Part shown: one piece after another, positions 55,660 to 64,000 of the stretch | Layout of the letters: the number at the start of each line of letters is the position of its first letter | Numbering within the stretch: the stretch's first letter is position 1 | Assembly (NCBI RefSeq): GCF_000283155.1 | Contig: NW_004454280.1 | Span: forward strand, 1,131,926-1,195,925 | Direction: 5' to 3' | DNA: 64,000 bases | Source: Ceratotherium simum simum | Lineage: Eukaryota; Chordata; Mammalia; Perissodactyla; Rhinocerotidae | Position numbers and translations under genes: made by a program | Notes under the pieces: generated by a model | Told to the model about the DNA's origin: nothing | Database searches by the model: none | Seen by the model: the letters and a program-made list of their open reading frames with translations, nothing else

Positions 55660-57410
55660 GCGCCTCCCACTTTAGTGGCAAAGCTGTGGAGCATGGCCCA
55701 GGCCCCCAGGGTGGGCTTGAGGGTGGACACTGCATTGGGAACAGGATTAGGGGCAAGCGATGAGCCTAGAGGTTTCCAGGAAGGCCGGAAGGGGAGCTGA
55801 AATGCCCAGGGCCCCACTGGCTTGGAAGTATCACAGGATGGTGATCGTCTTATTTCTGCTCCTGAAGGGAGAGCCCTGTTTGTGGTTGGAAAGTCTCCCT
55901 TGATGAGCGCCTCCATTGGGGTGGGGGGTGAATTCCCCAGGGGACATGCTGTGGTGACAGCAGAGGACCATAAACTCCCTTCTGCCGAAGGCGGGTTTGG
56001 TAAATTGTGTGCTGGGTGGGGGGTGTGTATGTTTGGGGAGCCTGCCTCGGGCAGCTCGGCCTTTCCTCTAAGTCACTGGTCCTCCAGCTTTGGAAGGCAG
56101 CCTCAGCATCATGGGGAGCTTGTGAAATCCAGATTCCTGGGCACCAGCCATGGAGCTCCTAACTCGGAGGGTCCCATGTGGGTCTGCGTGTCTGTGTAAC
56201 AGGCAGTTCTAGTGGGTCACAGTGCACCAAGGTTGAGAACCTTGACTCGAAATCTGTCACTTGTCTCCCAGTGCACGCACACTGCGGCAGGAATGGGAGA
56301 TGTGCTGGAGAATAAATATTTTTATTTTAATAGCAGTACATTTTAACACGTGTTAGAAAAATTAGATGTTATATAGGACAAATCTAGATAGGTATTGAAA
56401 AATTTAAAAAGTAGGTCAGTTGAAGAAATTTAAAATTTTCATTTAAGAATCAAGGGATTTAAGGAAGAAATTAATTAGGTATTAGTACAAGTGGTTACTG
56501 GTAACAGGGCCAAAATGATATAGGTGGTACCTGGTGACTGCGGGTTGGTAAGTCAGCTCTGTAGGAGTGTCAGCAGGTATTCACAGCATGTCAGTTTGAA
56601 GATCTAGGGACAAAGGGTCATTAGCTCAGGGCAGGGGGGAAGGAGGGGATGTGGGTGAGGCGAGGCTGGGGTGAGGGAGCCCCTCTACAGCTGGTGCCCC
56701 TTGCCCTGCACTCGCCGAGGGAGGAGAGGGGAGGGACGCAGATGCCAGAGTGTGTGCCCAGGGGAGGATGCGTTCGCTGAGGTTTGGGAAAGTGCCAGGT
56801 GTGGTCAAATCCTGCCTCACTCTCCCTTGGGCAGCTGTTACCATTCACTCCTTGGCCCACCTAGGCTCCTCTCAGCAGGCCTGGGAGACCCCATGGGTGG
56901 GAGTGGGAATGAGTCTGGAGAGCTGGCTGGCCCAGGCCTGGGATGAATTTCTAGCTCCTGAGTCCCTTGCAGATCCTGTGCGGTCTGTGCAGGACTGGGG
57001 CAGGGAGCAGGGGCCTCCCTCCCTGCCCTTTGGAAATTTTTGTTCAGGGCTGCAGCCATGCTGGGTGATGCTGTGTTTGCAGTCCAGCACCACCTCCTTG
57101 CACCCCCACCCCACACCCCCTGGCCCCACCCCCTCCCTGGGGACTCTGGAAGATGCAAACAAAGCCTCCTGGACCTGAGGGAGGGGCGCCTTACCAGTGA
57201 ACTGAGAGGCATGGATGGGCTGGGAAGGGCCAGTGCAGTTGGCCTGCCTGCCCCGGCACACGCCCTCACTTACGGGGAGAGCCAGAGCTGGGCCTGCTGA
57301 GGAAGGGGCCTGGACAGAGAGCCAGATTCCAGGCCAGCTCCCGGGGCCTTTCCCCACTGTGGAACGGGGGCCACCATCAGGCCACTTGCTTGTGACCCAC
57401 CCTGGGAAGA
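55660..57410. other. Intron 3 segment, mostly unrecognised (excluding MER5A)
   Basis: Apart from the MER5A copy, an AT-rich stretch lies at 56,305-56,480 and a C-rich stretch at 57,085-57,140. No exon could be supported. Confidence 0.4.
56068..56255 (+). mobile_element. MER5A hAT-Charlie DNA transposon
   Basis: 'gcctcagcatcatggggagc', 'ttgtgaaatccagattcctg', 'ggcaccagccatggagctcc' and the end 'ccaaggttgagaaccttg' match MER5A from end to end. It is non-autonomous. Confidence 0.8.
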
Positions 57411-57414
57411 TCAG

Positions 57415-57680
57415 AAGGGGCATCTTCCTGGTAATGAGGCAATTGATGTTACTATTGCCACATTTTTTGTGTTTTTCTTTTTCTAGAAAATTTACCAAGT
57501 TTTGGCCCAGGGTTTTACATTTCCCACCCCCCAGCAAAAGCTTTCACTATTTAAGCTCTGAATGGAAGCCACTGAGGCTATAATTACACTGGCATCAGCT
57601 CAGGAACGTGCTGAGAGGAGTGGGAACCGAGCACCTGGGGACGGGAAAGCAGCCGAGGGCCTAAATTAGCGGCCGTTACG
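57415..57680. promoter_or_regulatory. Candidate conserved noncoding element in intron 3
   Basis: Compact non-repetitive AT-balanced stretch: 'gtaatgaggcaattgatgtt', 'actatttaagctctgaatgg' and 'aggctataattacactggca'. It has several homeodomain-type ATTA/TAAT cores and no transposon resemblance. The role is inferred only. Confidence 0.22.
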
Positions 57681-57984
57681 TTTGCGGCTGTGGCCCTGCT
57701 CCTCTCTGGGGTCCCTCTTGTCCTTGCTCTTCTCTGCCTTGGCCTCAGGCTGCTTGGCTCTTCCCTCCCCAGCCGGCTTCCTGACAATGGAGGAACAGCC
57801 CAGCTGGTGGGGACAGCCCTCCGCAGAGGTGGTGGCCCTGGAGTGGCCTTTGTGTAGAGACGTGTCCCTGGGTCCTTGCCTGGCCCCGGCAGAATGGTTT
57901 GGCAGCAGCTCAGGAACTGCTTGGGAGGCCACGCGGCCCATGGTGGCCGACAGCGTCGTCTCTCGCGGTCCCTCTCTCAGTCTC

Positions 57985-58255
57985 CACCTCTAGGCATGCT
58001 GAATTGCTGTCAGCTCCTCCAGGCCTGGGCCCTGCTGTTCCCTCTGCCTGGAACCCCTTTCTACTCTCTGTGCCTCCTCCACTCATCCTGTAGGTTTCAA
58101 CAGAGATGGCGTGGCTTCTGTGAACCCCGTCTGGGCAGGATGCCTTCCTCTCTGCTCCTACAGCACCCTGACCCCCGACTCACAGTGGCCTCTAGGGAAG
58201 TGCCTGGCACATAGTAGGTCCTCAATGAAGATTTGGTAATGGAATGAGGAAGAAA
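57985..58255 (+). mobile_element. L2 LINE 3' end, sense
   Basis: 'ccctgctgttccctctgcct', 'ggaacccctttctactctct', and the terminal 'gtgcctggcacatagtaggt' with 'cctcaatgaagatttgg' are the classic L2 3' end. Confidence 0.82.
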
Positions 58256-58967
58256 ACAAACATAGATTCCCTTTCTGCTTTAATTCTCCTTCTATTTTTA
58301 CAATTGTAAAATTGTAGTGCTGTTGTTGGCTAGGCAGGGTGTTGGCGTGATGGGTCAGTCTTTGTTGACCGTCCCCGACTTCACTTCTGGGCCGGGCGGC
58401 ATGTGATGCTTGATTGGACGTGGTCTTGTACTGACTGCTGCTGCGGCTCTGTCTCATGTGGCTTCCTTAATCATGTTAGCCAGCATTTTTTGAGCACTTA
58501 TTATGAACTAGATACTGTTCTAAGTATATTTACTCTTTCACTCACCAAATACATATTCAGCAGCCACCCACGCACTAGACACTGGGAACTGTGGACACAG
58601 CAGTGAGCACAACCAACAAAGGCCCTGCCTTCACACAGCCTGTATTTGATACAAACAAACAAATGAGTAAGTACGTACGTACTGTGGCAGATAGTGATGG
58701 GTGCTGTGGGGAGAAGAGGTCAGAGTAGGGGTAAAGTGTTGTTATTATATGTAGGGTGGTCAGCAGGGATAAGGTAAAACGAGCAGAGACCTGGAGTGAG
58801 GAAAGGAGCCGTGTGGTCGTGGGACGGGGGAGAGCTTTTCGGGCAGAGGAGGCAGCAAGTGCAAAGGCCCTGAGGTGAGGGCGTGCCCAGGAAGAGCAAG
58901 GAGGCCAGTGTGGCTGGAACAGAGTGAGTGAGTACGGGGAAGGAGTAGGAGGTGAGGTCAGAGAGAG

Positions 58968-61265
58968 CAGCACTGGCTAATAGAAATACAATATGGATCA
59001 CATGTAATTCTAAATTTTCTAGAACTGCATTAAAAGAGTAAAAAGAAGCAAGTGAAATTAATTTTATAATGCATTTGTTTAACACAGTTTTTCCAAAATA
59101 TTATTGCTTCAAGGTGTAATCAAAGTTAAAAATTGTTAATGAAATGTTTACATTATTATTTTTTTCTTATTAGGTTTTCAAAACCTGGTGTGTATTTTCA
59201 GAATCTGGTGTGGACAGCTCATTTTTTTAAAAAATTTTTTGTTTATTGCAGTAACACTGGTTTATAACAGTGTATAAATTTCAGGTGTACATCATTATAC
59301 TTCTATTTCTGCATTGATTACATCATGTTCACCAGCCAAATACTAATTACAACCCATCACCAGACACATGTGCCGAATTATCCCTTTCACCCTCCTCCCT
59401 CCCCCCTTCCCTTCTGGTAACCACCAATCCAATCTCTGTCTCTATGTGTTTGTTTGTTGTTGTTATTATCTACTACTTAATGAGTGAGATCATACGGTAT
59501 TTGACCTTCTCCCTCTGACTTATTTCACTTTGCATAATACCCTCAATGTCCATCCATGTTGTCACACATGGCTGGATTTCATCGTTTCTTATGGCTGAGT
59601 AGTATTCCATTGTGTATATATACCACATCTTCTTTATCCATTCGTCCCTTGATGGGCACTTAGGTTGCTTCCAAGTCTTGGCTATTGTGAATAATGCTGC
59701 AGTGAACACAGGGGTGCCTGTATCTTTACGCATTGGTGTTTTCAAGTTCTTTGGATAAATACCCAGCAGTGGAATAGCTGGATCATATGGTAATTCTATC
59801 CTTAATTTTTTGGGGAATCTGCATACTGTTTTCCGTAGTGGGTGCACCAGTTTGCACTCCCACCAGCAGTGTATGAGAGTTCCCTTCTCTCCACATCCTC
59901 TCCAACACATGTTGTTTGCTGTCTTGTTAATTATAGCCATTCTGACGGGCGTGAGGTGATATCTCATTGTACTTTTGATTTGTGTTTCCCTGATAGTTAG
60001 TGATTTTGAACATGTTTTCATGTGTCTGTTGGCCATCTGTATATCTTCTTTGGAGAAATGTCTGTTCAGGTCTTTTGCCCATTTTTTAATGGGGTTGTTA
60101 GTTTTTTTGTTGTTGAGATGCATGAGTTCTTTATATATTTTGGAGATTAAGCCTTATCAGATGTATGGTTTGCAAATATCTTCTCCCAATTGTTAGGTTG
60201 TCTTTTCGTTTTGTTGATGGTTTCCTTTGCTGTGCAGAAGCTTTTTAGTTTGATGTAGTCCCATTTGTTTATTTTTTCTATTGTTTCTCTTGCCCGGTCA
60301 GACACGGTGCTTGAAAATATGTTGCTAAGACCGATGTCGCAGAGCGTACTGCCTACGTTTTCTTCTTGAAGTTTCATAGTTTCAGGTCTTACATTCAAGT
60401 CTTTAATCCATTTGGAGTTAATTTTTGTGTATGGTGTAAGGTAAGGGTCTACTTCCATTTTTTTGCATGTGGCTATCCAGTTTTCCCAACACCATTTGTT
60501 GAAGAGACTTTCTTTTCTCCATTTTATGTTCTTGGCTCCTTTGTCAAAGATTAGCTGTCCGTAGATGTCTGGGTTTATTTCTGGGCTTTCGATTCTATTC
60601 CATTGATCTGTGTGTCTGTTTTTGTGCCAGTACCATGTTGTTTTGGTTACTATAGCTTTGTAGTATATTTTGAAATCAGGGAGTGTGATACCTCCAGCTT
60701 TGTTCTTTTTTCTCGGGATTCCTTTAGCTATTCGGGGTCTTTTGTTGTTCCATATAAATTTTAGGATTCTTTGTTCTATTTTTGTGAAAAATGTTGTTGA
60801 AACTTTGATAGGGATTGCATTGAATCTATAGATTGCTTTAGGAAGTATGGACATCTTAACTATGTTAATTCTTCGAATCCAAGAGCATGGAATATCTTTC
60901 CATTTCTTTGTGTCTTCTTCAGTTTCTTTCAGCAGTGTTTTATAGTTTTCTGTGTACAGATCTTTCACCTCTTTGGTTAAGTTTATTCCTAGGTATTTTA
61001 TTCTTTTTGTTGCAATTTAAATGGGATGGTATTCTTAATTTTTCTTTCTGCTACTTCGTTGTTAGTGTATAGAAATGCAACTGATTTTTGTATGTTGATT
61101 TTGTATCCTGCAACTTTACCGTATTCGTTTATTACTTCTAAAAGTTTTCTGGTGGATTCTTTAGGGTTTTCTGTATATAAAATCATAGACATCTCATTTT
61201 GAGTTAGCCATATTTCAAGTCCCGTGGCCACGTGTGGCTAGTGGCTACCATATTGGTCAGCACAG
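58968..61265 (-). mobile_element. hAT-type DNA transposon (MER-class), split by an L1
   Basis: Left end 'cagcactggctaatagaaat' and right end 'accatattggtcagcacag' form imperfect terminal inverted repeats of the CAGtGCTGtCCAATA type. The inner sequence ('attctaaattttctagaact', 'aaacctggtgtgtattttca' and, on the far side, 'catatttcaagtcccgtggc', 'cacgtgtggctagtggctac') matches an old non-autonomous hAT-like repeat whose exact name I do not assign. Orientation is uncertain. I cannot make out a clear 8-bp target duplication. Confidence 0.6.
59226..61192 (-). mobile_element. L1 LINE, 5'-truncated, antisense, broken ORF2
   Basis: The minus strand carries a poly-A-like end, a 3' UTR (59,226 to about 59,470), and the C-terminal half of L1 ORF2. 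Signature parts are [11 protein letters not shown] and [13 protein letters not shown] in the 59,473-60,123 block, NKWCWENW in the 60,147-60,968 block, and [11 protein letters not shown] and [13 protein letters not shown] in the 60,998-61,231 block. The three blocks lie in three different frames, so at least two frameshifts break the ORF; it cannot be functional. Truncation falls just after the YADD codons of the reverse transcriptase. The target-site duplication is ctcatttt at 59,218-59,225 and 61,193-61,200. It resembles the lineage's younger L1 more than the L1M fragment at 10,215. Confidence 0.93.
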
Positions 61266-62309
61266 GTATAGGGCCTCCCTCGTAGGCCACCCCAAGGCCT
61301 CTGAATGAGATGGGAAGTGATGGGAAGTTTTGGGACCCAGGAGTGTTATCTCTCTGCCTTAGGTTCTAGAAGGTTTGCTGCAGCTGTGATGAGAGATTGT
61401 TTTGGGCTGGGGATGGGGGTGGTGGGTGCAAGGACAGAGCAGGGAGACTGGGAAGGAAGCTCTTAGCAGCACACAGTGGCGGTGGCTTGGGCCGAGGTGG
61501 TAGCAGTGGAGGTGGTGAGACGTGGTTGGATTCTGATGTATTTTGAAGGTAGAACTGCCAGGTGTTTCTGATGTGGTGTGCGAGTGAGAGAGAAGTCAAG
61601 GAGGCGCCAGGATTTTTGGCCTGAGCTACTGGAAGGCTGCAGTTGTTTTCAGAGGGATAAGGAAGACCTGGGGTGGGGGCAGCCTTGGGGGGACATGTGG
61701 AGTTTGCCTTTGGGCATGTAAAGTTTGGGATGTGGGTGTCAGCCTTCCAGGTGGAGCAGGCAAGCAGGCAATTGGACCTGTGAGTCTGGGGTTCAGTGGG
61801 GAGGTCTGACTGGCGAGTCGACAGCTTATTGATGGTGTTTGAGGCCATGGGGTGAGCTGAGGGCCCTGGGGAGCGGATGCATATAGAGAAGAGGGGGCTG
61901 AGCCCTGATGGAGAAGACCGAACCAGCGAGGCAGGACGAGAAGGAGAGTGCAGGGAGGCAGCAGGAAGACCAGCAGGGAGTGGAGGCCGTGAGGGGGCCG
62001 GAGGGAGTGGCCAGCTGTGTCCAGGGCTGCTGATGGGCTGAGGGTCCCTGACCACTGACGGGGGGTTGTGGGGAGGCAAACGCCAGGCTGCAGTGGGTCC
62101 GGGAGAGAACAGGAGGGGAGAAGGAGACCACTGGTATCGACAACTTGTCTGAGGGGTTTTGCTTTAAAGGGAAGCAGAAAAATAGAGTGGCAGCTGAGTG
62201 GGGGGTGTAAGGTCACTAGGAGGTCTTTTTTTCCTTAAAGATGAGCGATGTAATAGCTGATGGGGATGATCTAGTAGATGCAAAATTATCATGTGGGAGA
62301 GAGAAAAAA

Positions 62310-62505
62310 AATGAACTATCTCATTCGTGCTCTCAGCAATGCTGTGAAGTAGGTACCATTTTGTGGACAGGGAAACTGAGGCAAGGCAAGGTTCAGTCAC
62401 TTGCCCAAGGCCACACAGCTAAGTAGTAGCAGGGCCAGGAGTTGAACGCAGATGGCTCAGTTCTAGAACGCCCGGTCTTAACCCCTGTGCTGTTCTGCCT
62501 CCTGG
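62310..62505 (-). mobile_element. MIR SINE, antisense
   Basis: 'gggaaactgaggcaaggcaa', 'cttgcccaaggccacacagc' and 'gccaggagttgaacgcagat' match antisense MIR very well. Confidence 0.85.
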
Positions 62506-62509
62506 TCTC

Positions 62510-62800
62510 TTAGCTAGATTTGTGAGCTCTTCCAGAACAGGGTCTCCTCTTATACTTCTCTGTCCAACACAGCCCCTAGCAGAGAGGGCTGTGCAGAGGT
62601 GAGACTTGATAGATCTTTAGTGACCAAGAGAGCAGAACACCAGGAACTGTACTGGAAGTGCTCAGGCACCGGGGCTAGCCATGGGAGGGTGGGCATGGTG
62701 TCAGCGTGCCTCACCCCGCGTTCTTCCCACCACCTTGCTGGCCTCCTGTGGAGGCGGTGGTGCTCAGTAAATAATGGAAAGCATTGGTTGGGTGGATGAA
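62510..62800 (+). mobile_element. L2/MIR-type 3' end traces, sense
   Basis: 'gtgagctcttccagaacagg' with 'gtctcctcttatacttctct', and later 'ggtgctcagtaaataatgga', look like decayed L2 3' UTR sequence. Confidence 0.4.
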
Positions 62801-62869
62801 CGAAGAATGAAAAGGCTATGGCTCAGCCTAAAACCTAAGCTGACGGTGCTGCCTGACATCCCCTGGTGT

Positions 62870-63015
62870 TGGCGTGATCTGGGCTCCGGCTCCGGTTTGC
62901 TGCCAGTGTGCTGGGTGACCTTGGGCAAGCCCCTGGCCCGTCACCACCTCAGTTTCCTTCTCTAAAATAAAGGGGTGGGGTTAGATGATCTCCCATCTCG
63001 CTCTCACCAGAACGT
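62870..63015 (+). mobile_element. MIR SINE (variant 3' end)
   Basis: 'gctgggtgaccttgggcaag', 'cctcagtttccttctctaaa' and 'gggttagatgatctcccatc' match MIR. Confidence 0.8.
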
Positions 63016-63019
63016 CTCA

Positions 63020-63755
63020 GGAGGCTTGTGCAGTCTGGCATCCTGCCTTCCGCTCTGTCACCAGGATGGACAGGAGACGTTCTGCAGGTGGGAGTTGCTG
63101 GCACTGGAGGGTCAGGTGGTCCCTGGGCTGTGTGTTCCCCTCAGAACAGCTGAGACTTATGGGGTGGGGCAGCCACCACAGAGGGAACCTGATGATTCCT
63201 GGGAGTCCTGCTTTGTGCCCAAGAGGGTGCACTCCGTGGGCAGTGGCACAGAGCTCAAAGCCACGGCAGTAACGCCAGAGTCCCAGCATCCAGCGTGTCC
63301 ACCCTGTGGTGGTTCTACACTCAGCCGTGTTCAGTCTGGGCTCTACCTCACACTGCTGGGGCCCCCAGCCTGGAGTTTCCCGTGTGGGGGTCTCCACACT
63401 AACCAGCTGCGGTAGTCCCCCAACCCCCAGGCATTTTGAAATGTGTGGTCACAGTGTCAGGGGTCACAGTGGTGGGGGTCAGGATGGTGGCACTGATGCT
63501 ATTTGCACCCTGGCTGCTGAAGGTCCCGTAATGCGAGTTGTCCCTCGCTGAATGCCAGCAGTGCCCCTGACCAGAAGCCCTGCTCAAGCGTGCCTCTGCT
63601 GGGCGCTCAGCTGCCACCCAGCTGTGTGATCTTGAGCCGGTCACTTTATTTGCCATTTCCCACAGCTGTGAACAGGCCACGCACACCTAGTTACTTGCCT
63701 TTTCGGCTCATGCTAAGTTTTCAACAAGACTTGAGATTAACAGTCCTCATCAGAG
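63020..63755. other. Intron 3 end segment, mostly unrecognised
   Basis: A short sense MIR scrap lies at about 63,600-63,670 ('cagctgtgtgatcttgagcc'). Otherwise unique-looking. Confidence 0.4.
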
Positions 63756-63759
63756 TAGC

Positions 63760-63910
63760 TCCCCATACCTGCAGCTTACTCTGCGCCAGGCGCTGCCCTG
63801 TGCGCCTTATGGACCTTCGTGTTCACTCACTTAACCCTCACACCTCCTCAGGAGGTGGGCCTGTTAAGTGATCCACAGGTGAGGAAACTGAGGCAGAGAG
63901 CACGCTGAGT
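63760..63910 (-). mobile_element. MIR SINE, antisense, abutting the exon 4 acceptor region
   Basis: 'ctctgcgccaggcgctgccc', 'cacttaaccctcacacctcc' and 'aggtgaggaaactgaggcag' follow antisense MIR. It ends about 60 bp before exon 4. Confidence 0.78.
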
Positions 63911-63967
63911 GCGCGGGAGGTGTTCTCCCGTGCCCGTGCGGGCTCTGACCTGCTTCTCCCCCGGCAG

Positions 63968-64000
63968 GGACAGGGGCAGACCCGGCGGTCAGCGTCAAGA
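63968..64000 (+). CDS. GFRA2: GFRA2 coding exon 4, first 33 nt (cut by window end)
   Basis: After the acceptor CCGGCAG the reading frame continues as (G)TGADPAVSVK plus one base, residues 147-157. This is the start of the segment leading into cysteine-rich domain 2, the part that contacts the ligand in this family. The human protein has a closely similar start to this exon (about two substitutions in these residues, from memory). The exon enters in phase 1, consistent with exon 3. The remainder, domains 2 and 3 and the GPI signal, lies outside the window. Confidence 0.93.

Larger units (their letters stand above)
58545..62230 (-). mobile_element. L2 LINE, antisense, split by a hAT-type element
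   Basis: The left part (58,545-58,967) is the antisense L2 3' region: 'gtgcaaaggccctgaggtga', 'aaggaggccagtgtggctgg'. The right part (61,266-62,230) continues in the same orientation and order: 'agggcct...cgtaggccac', 'gatgggaagtgatgggaagt', 'ggcggtggcttgggccgagg', and on to 'ggttttgctttaaagggaag'. Together they form one L2 of about 1.4 kb interrupted by 2.3 kb of younger sequence. Confidence 0.75.
40790..63967 (+). other. GFRA2: GFRA2 intron 3 (23,178 nt)
   Basis: The intron is bounded by GTAAGT and the acceptor TTCTCCCCCGGCAG. It carries the densest repeat load of the gene: two ERE SINEs, MER20, MER5A, an antisense MST LTR, long L2 fossils, a TG-rich minisatellite with an assembly gap, and the nested L2/hAT/L1 stack. 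I see no further exon inside it. Confidence 0.93.

Noticed and set aside
59473..60968. Two large minus-strand open frames that might be a host gene
   Set aside because: They are the C-terminal part of L1 ORF2 in a truncated, frameshifted copy.
61366..62216. Overlapping Pro/Ser-rich minus-strand open frames
   Set aside because: They lie in the L2 fossil, are in several overlapping frames, and have low-complexity composition.
1..64000. An undescribed multi-gene biological system
   Set aside because: The window is one mammalian receptor gene with intergenic and intronic repeats. I found no cluster of unexplained genes, no unusual RNA array and no foreign island.

Overview
This is a vertebrate, and specifically mammalian, chromosome segment. 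It is not prokaryotic: there are no operons or dense long reading frames, and the only protein-coding gene is spread over four small exons with consensus GT/AG splice sites. The rest is CpG-island DNA, introns and fossil transposons. Six copies of tRNA-derived ERE SINEs (short body, A/B-box-like head, repeated 'gatgttagctcaggg' tail motif, clear target-site duplications) point to Perissodactyla (horse/ass/zebra, rhinoceros or tapir). I cannot fix the genus from the window alone.

Layout. Positions 1 to about 26,700 are intergenic DNA upstream of the gene. I see no supportable gene there on either strand, only old repeats (MIR, L2, L3/CR1, MLT1 and MST LTRs, an L1M 3' end), three ERE SINEs and a few AT-rich stretches that may be conserved regulatory DNA. 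From about 27,100 to 29,290 lies a strong CpG island carrying the promoter and a long ATG-free leader. GFRA2 (GDNF family receptor alpha-2, the neurturin co-receptor) starts at the ATG at 28,885 and runs on the + strand. Coding exon 1 is 28,885-28,924, exon 2 is 34,199-34,513, exon 3 is 40,706-40,789, and the first 33 bases of exon 4 are 63,968-64,000. The window ends inside exon 4, so most of the receptor and the GPI-anchor signal lie beyond it.

All three introns are in phase 1, so exon 2 (105 codons) and exon 3 (28 codons) can each be skipped without a frameshift. This matches the known short isoforms of human GFRA2. Exons 1 and 2 encode the split signal peptide and the first cysteine-rich domain. 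Exon 3 encodes the linker to domain 2.

The introns (5.3, 6.2 and 23.2 kb) hold MIR and L2 fossils, three ERE SINEs, MER20, MER5A and an MST LTR. They also contain a 35-bp TG-rich minisatellite broken by a 100-N assembly gap, and a three-level nested insertion (L1 inside a hAT-type DNA transposon inside an L2) at 58,545-62,230. A second gap of 138 N lies 39 bp after the exon 1 splice donor.

I found no undescribed multi-gene system. The most interesting signals are the nested transposon stack, the visible reverse-transcriptase motif in an L3/CR1 fossil, the ATG-free leader with a small UACG-loop hairpin, and several candidate conserved noncoding elements.
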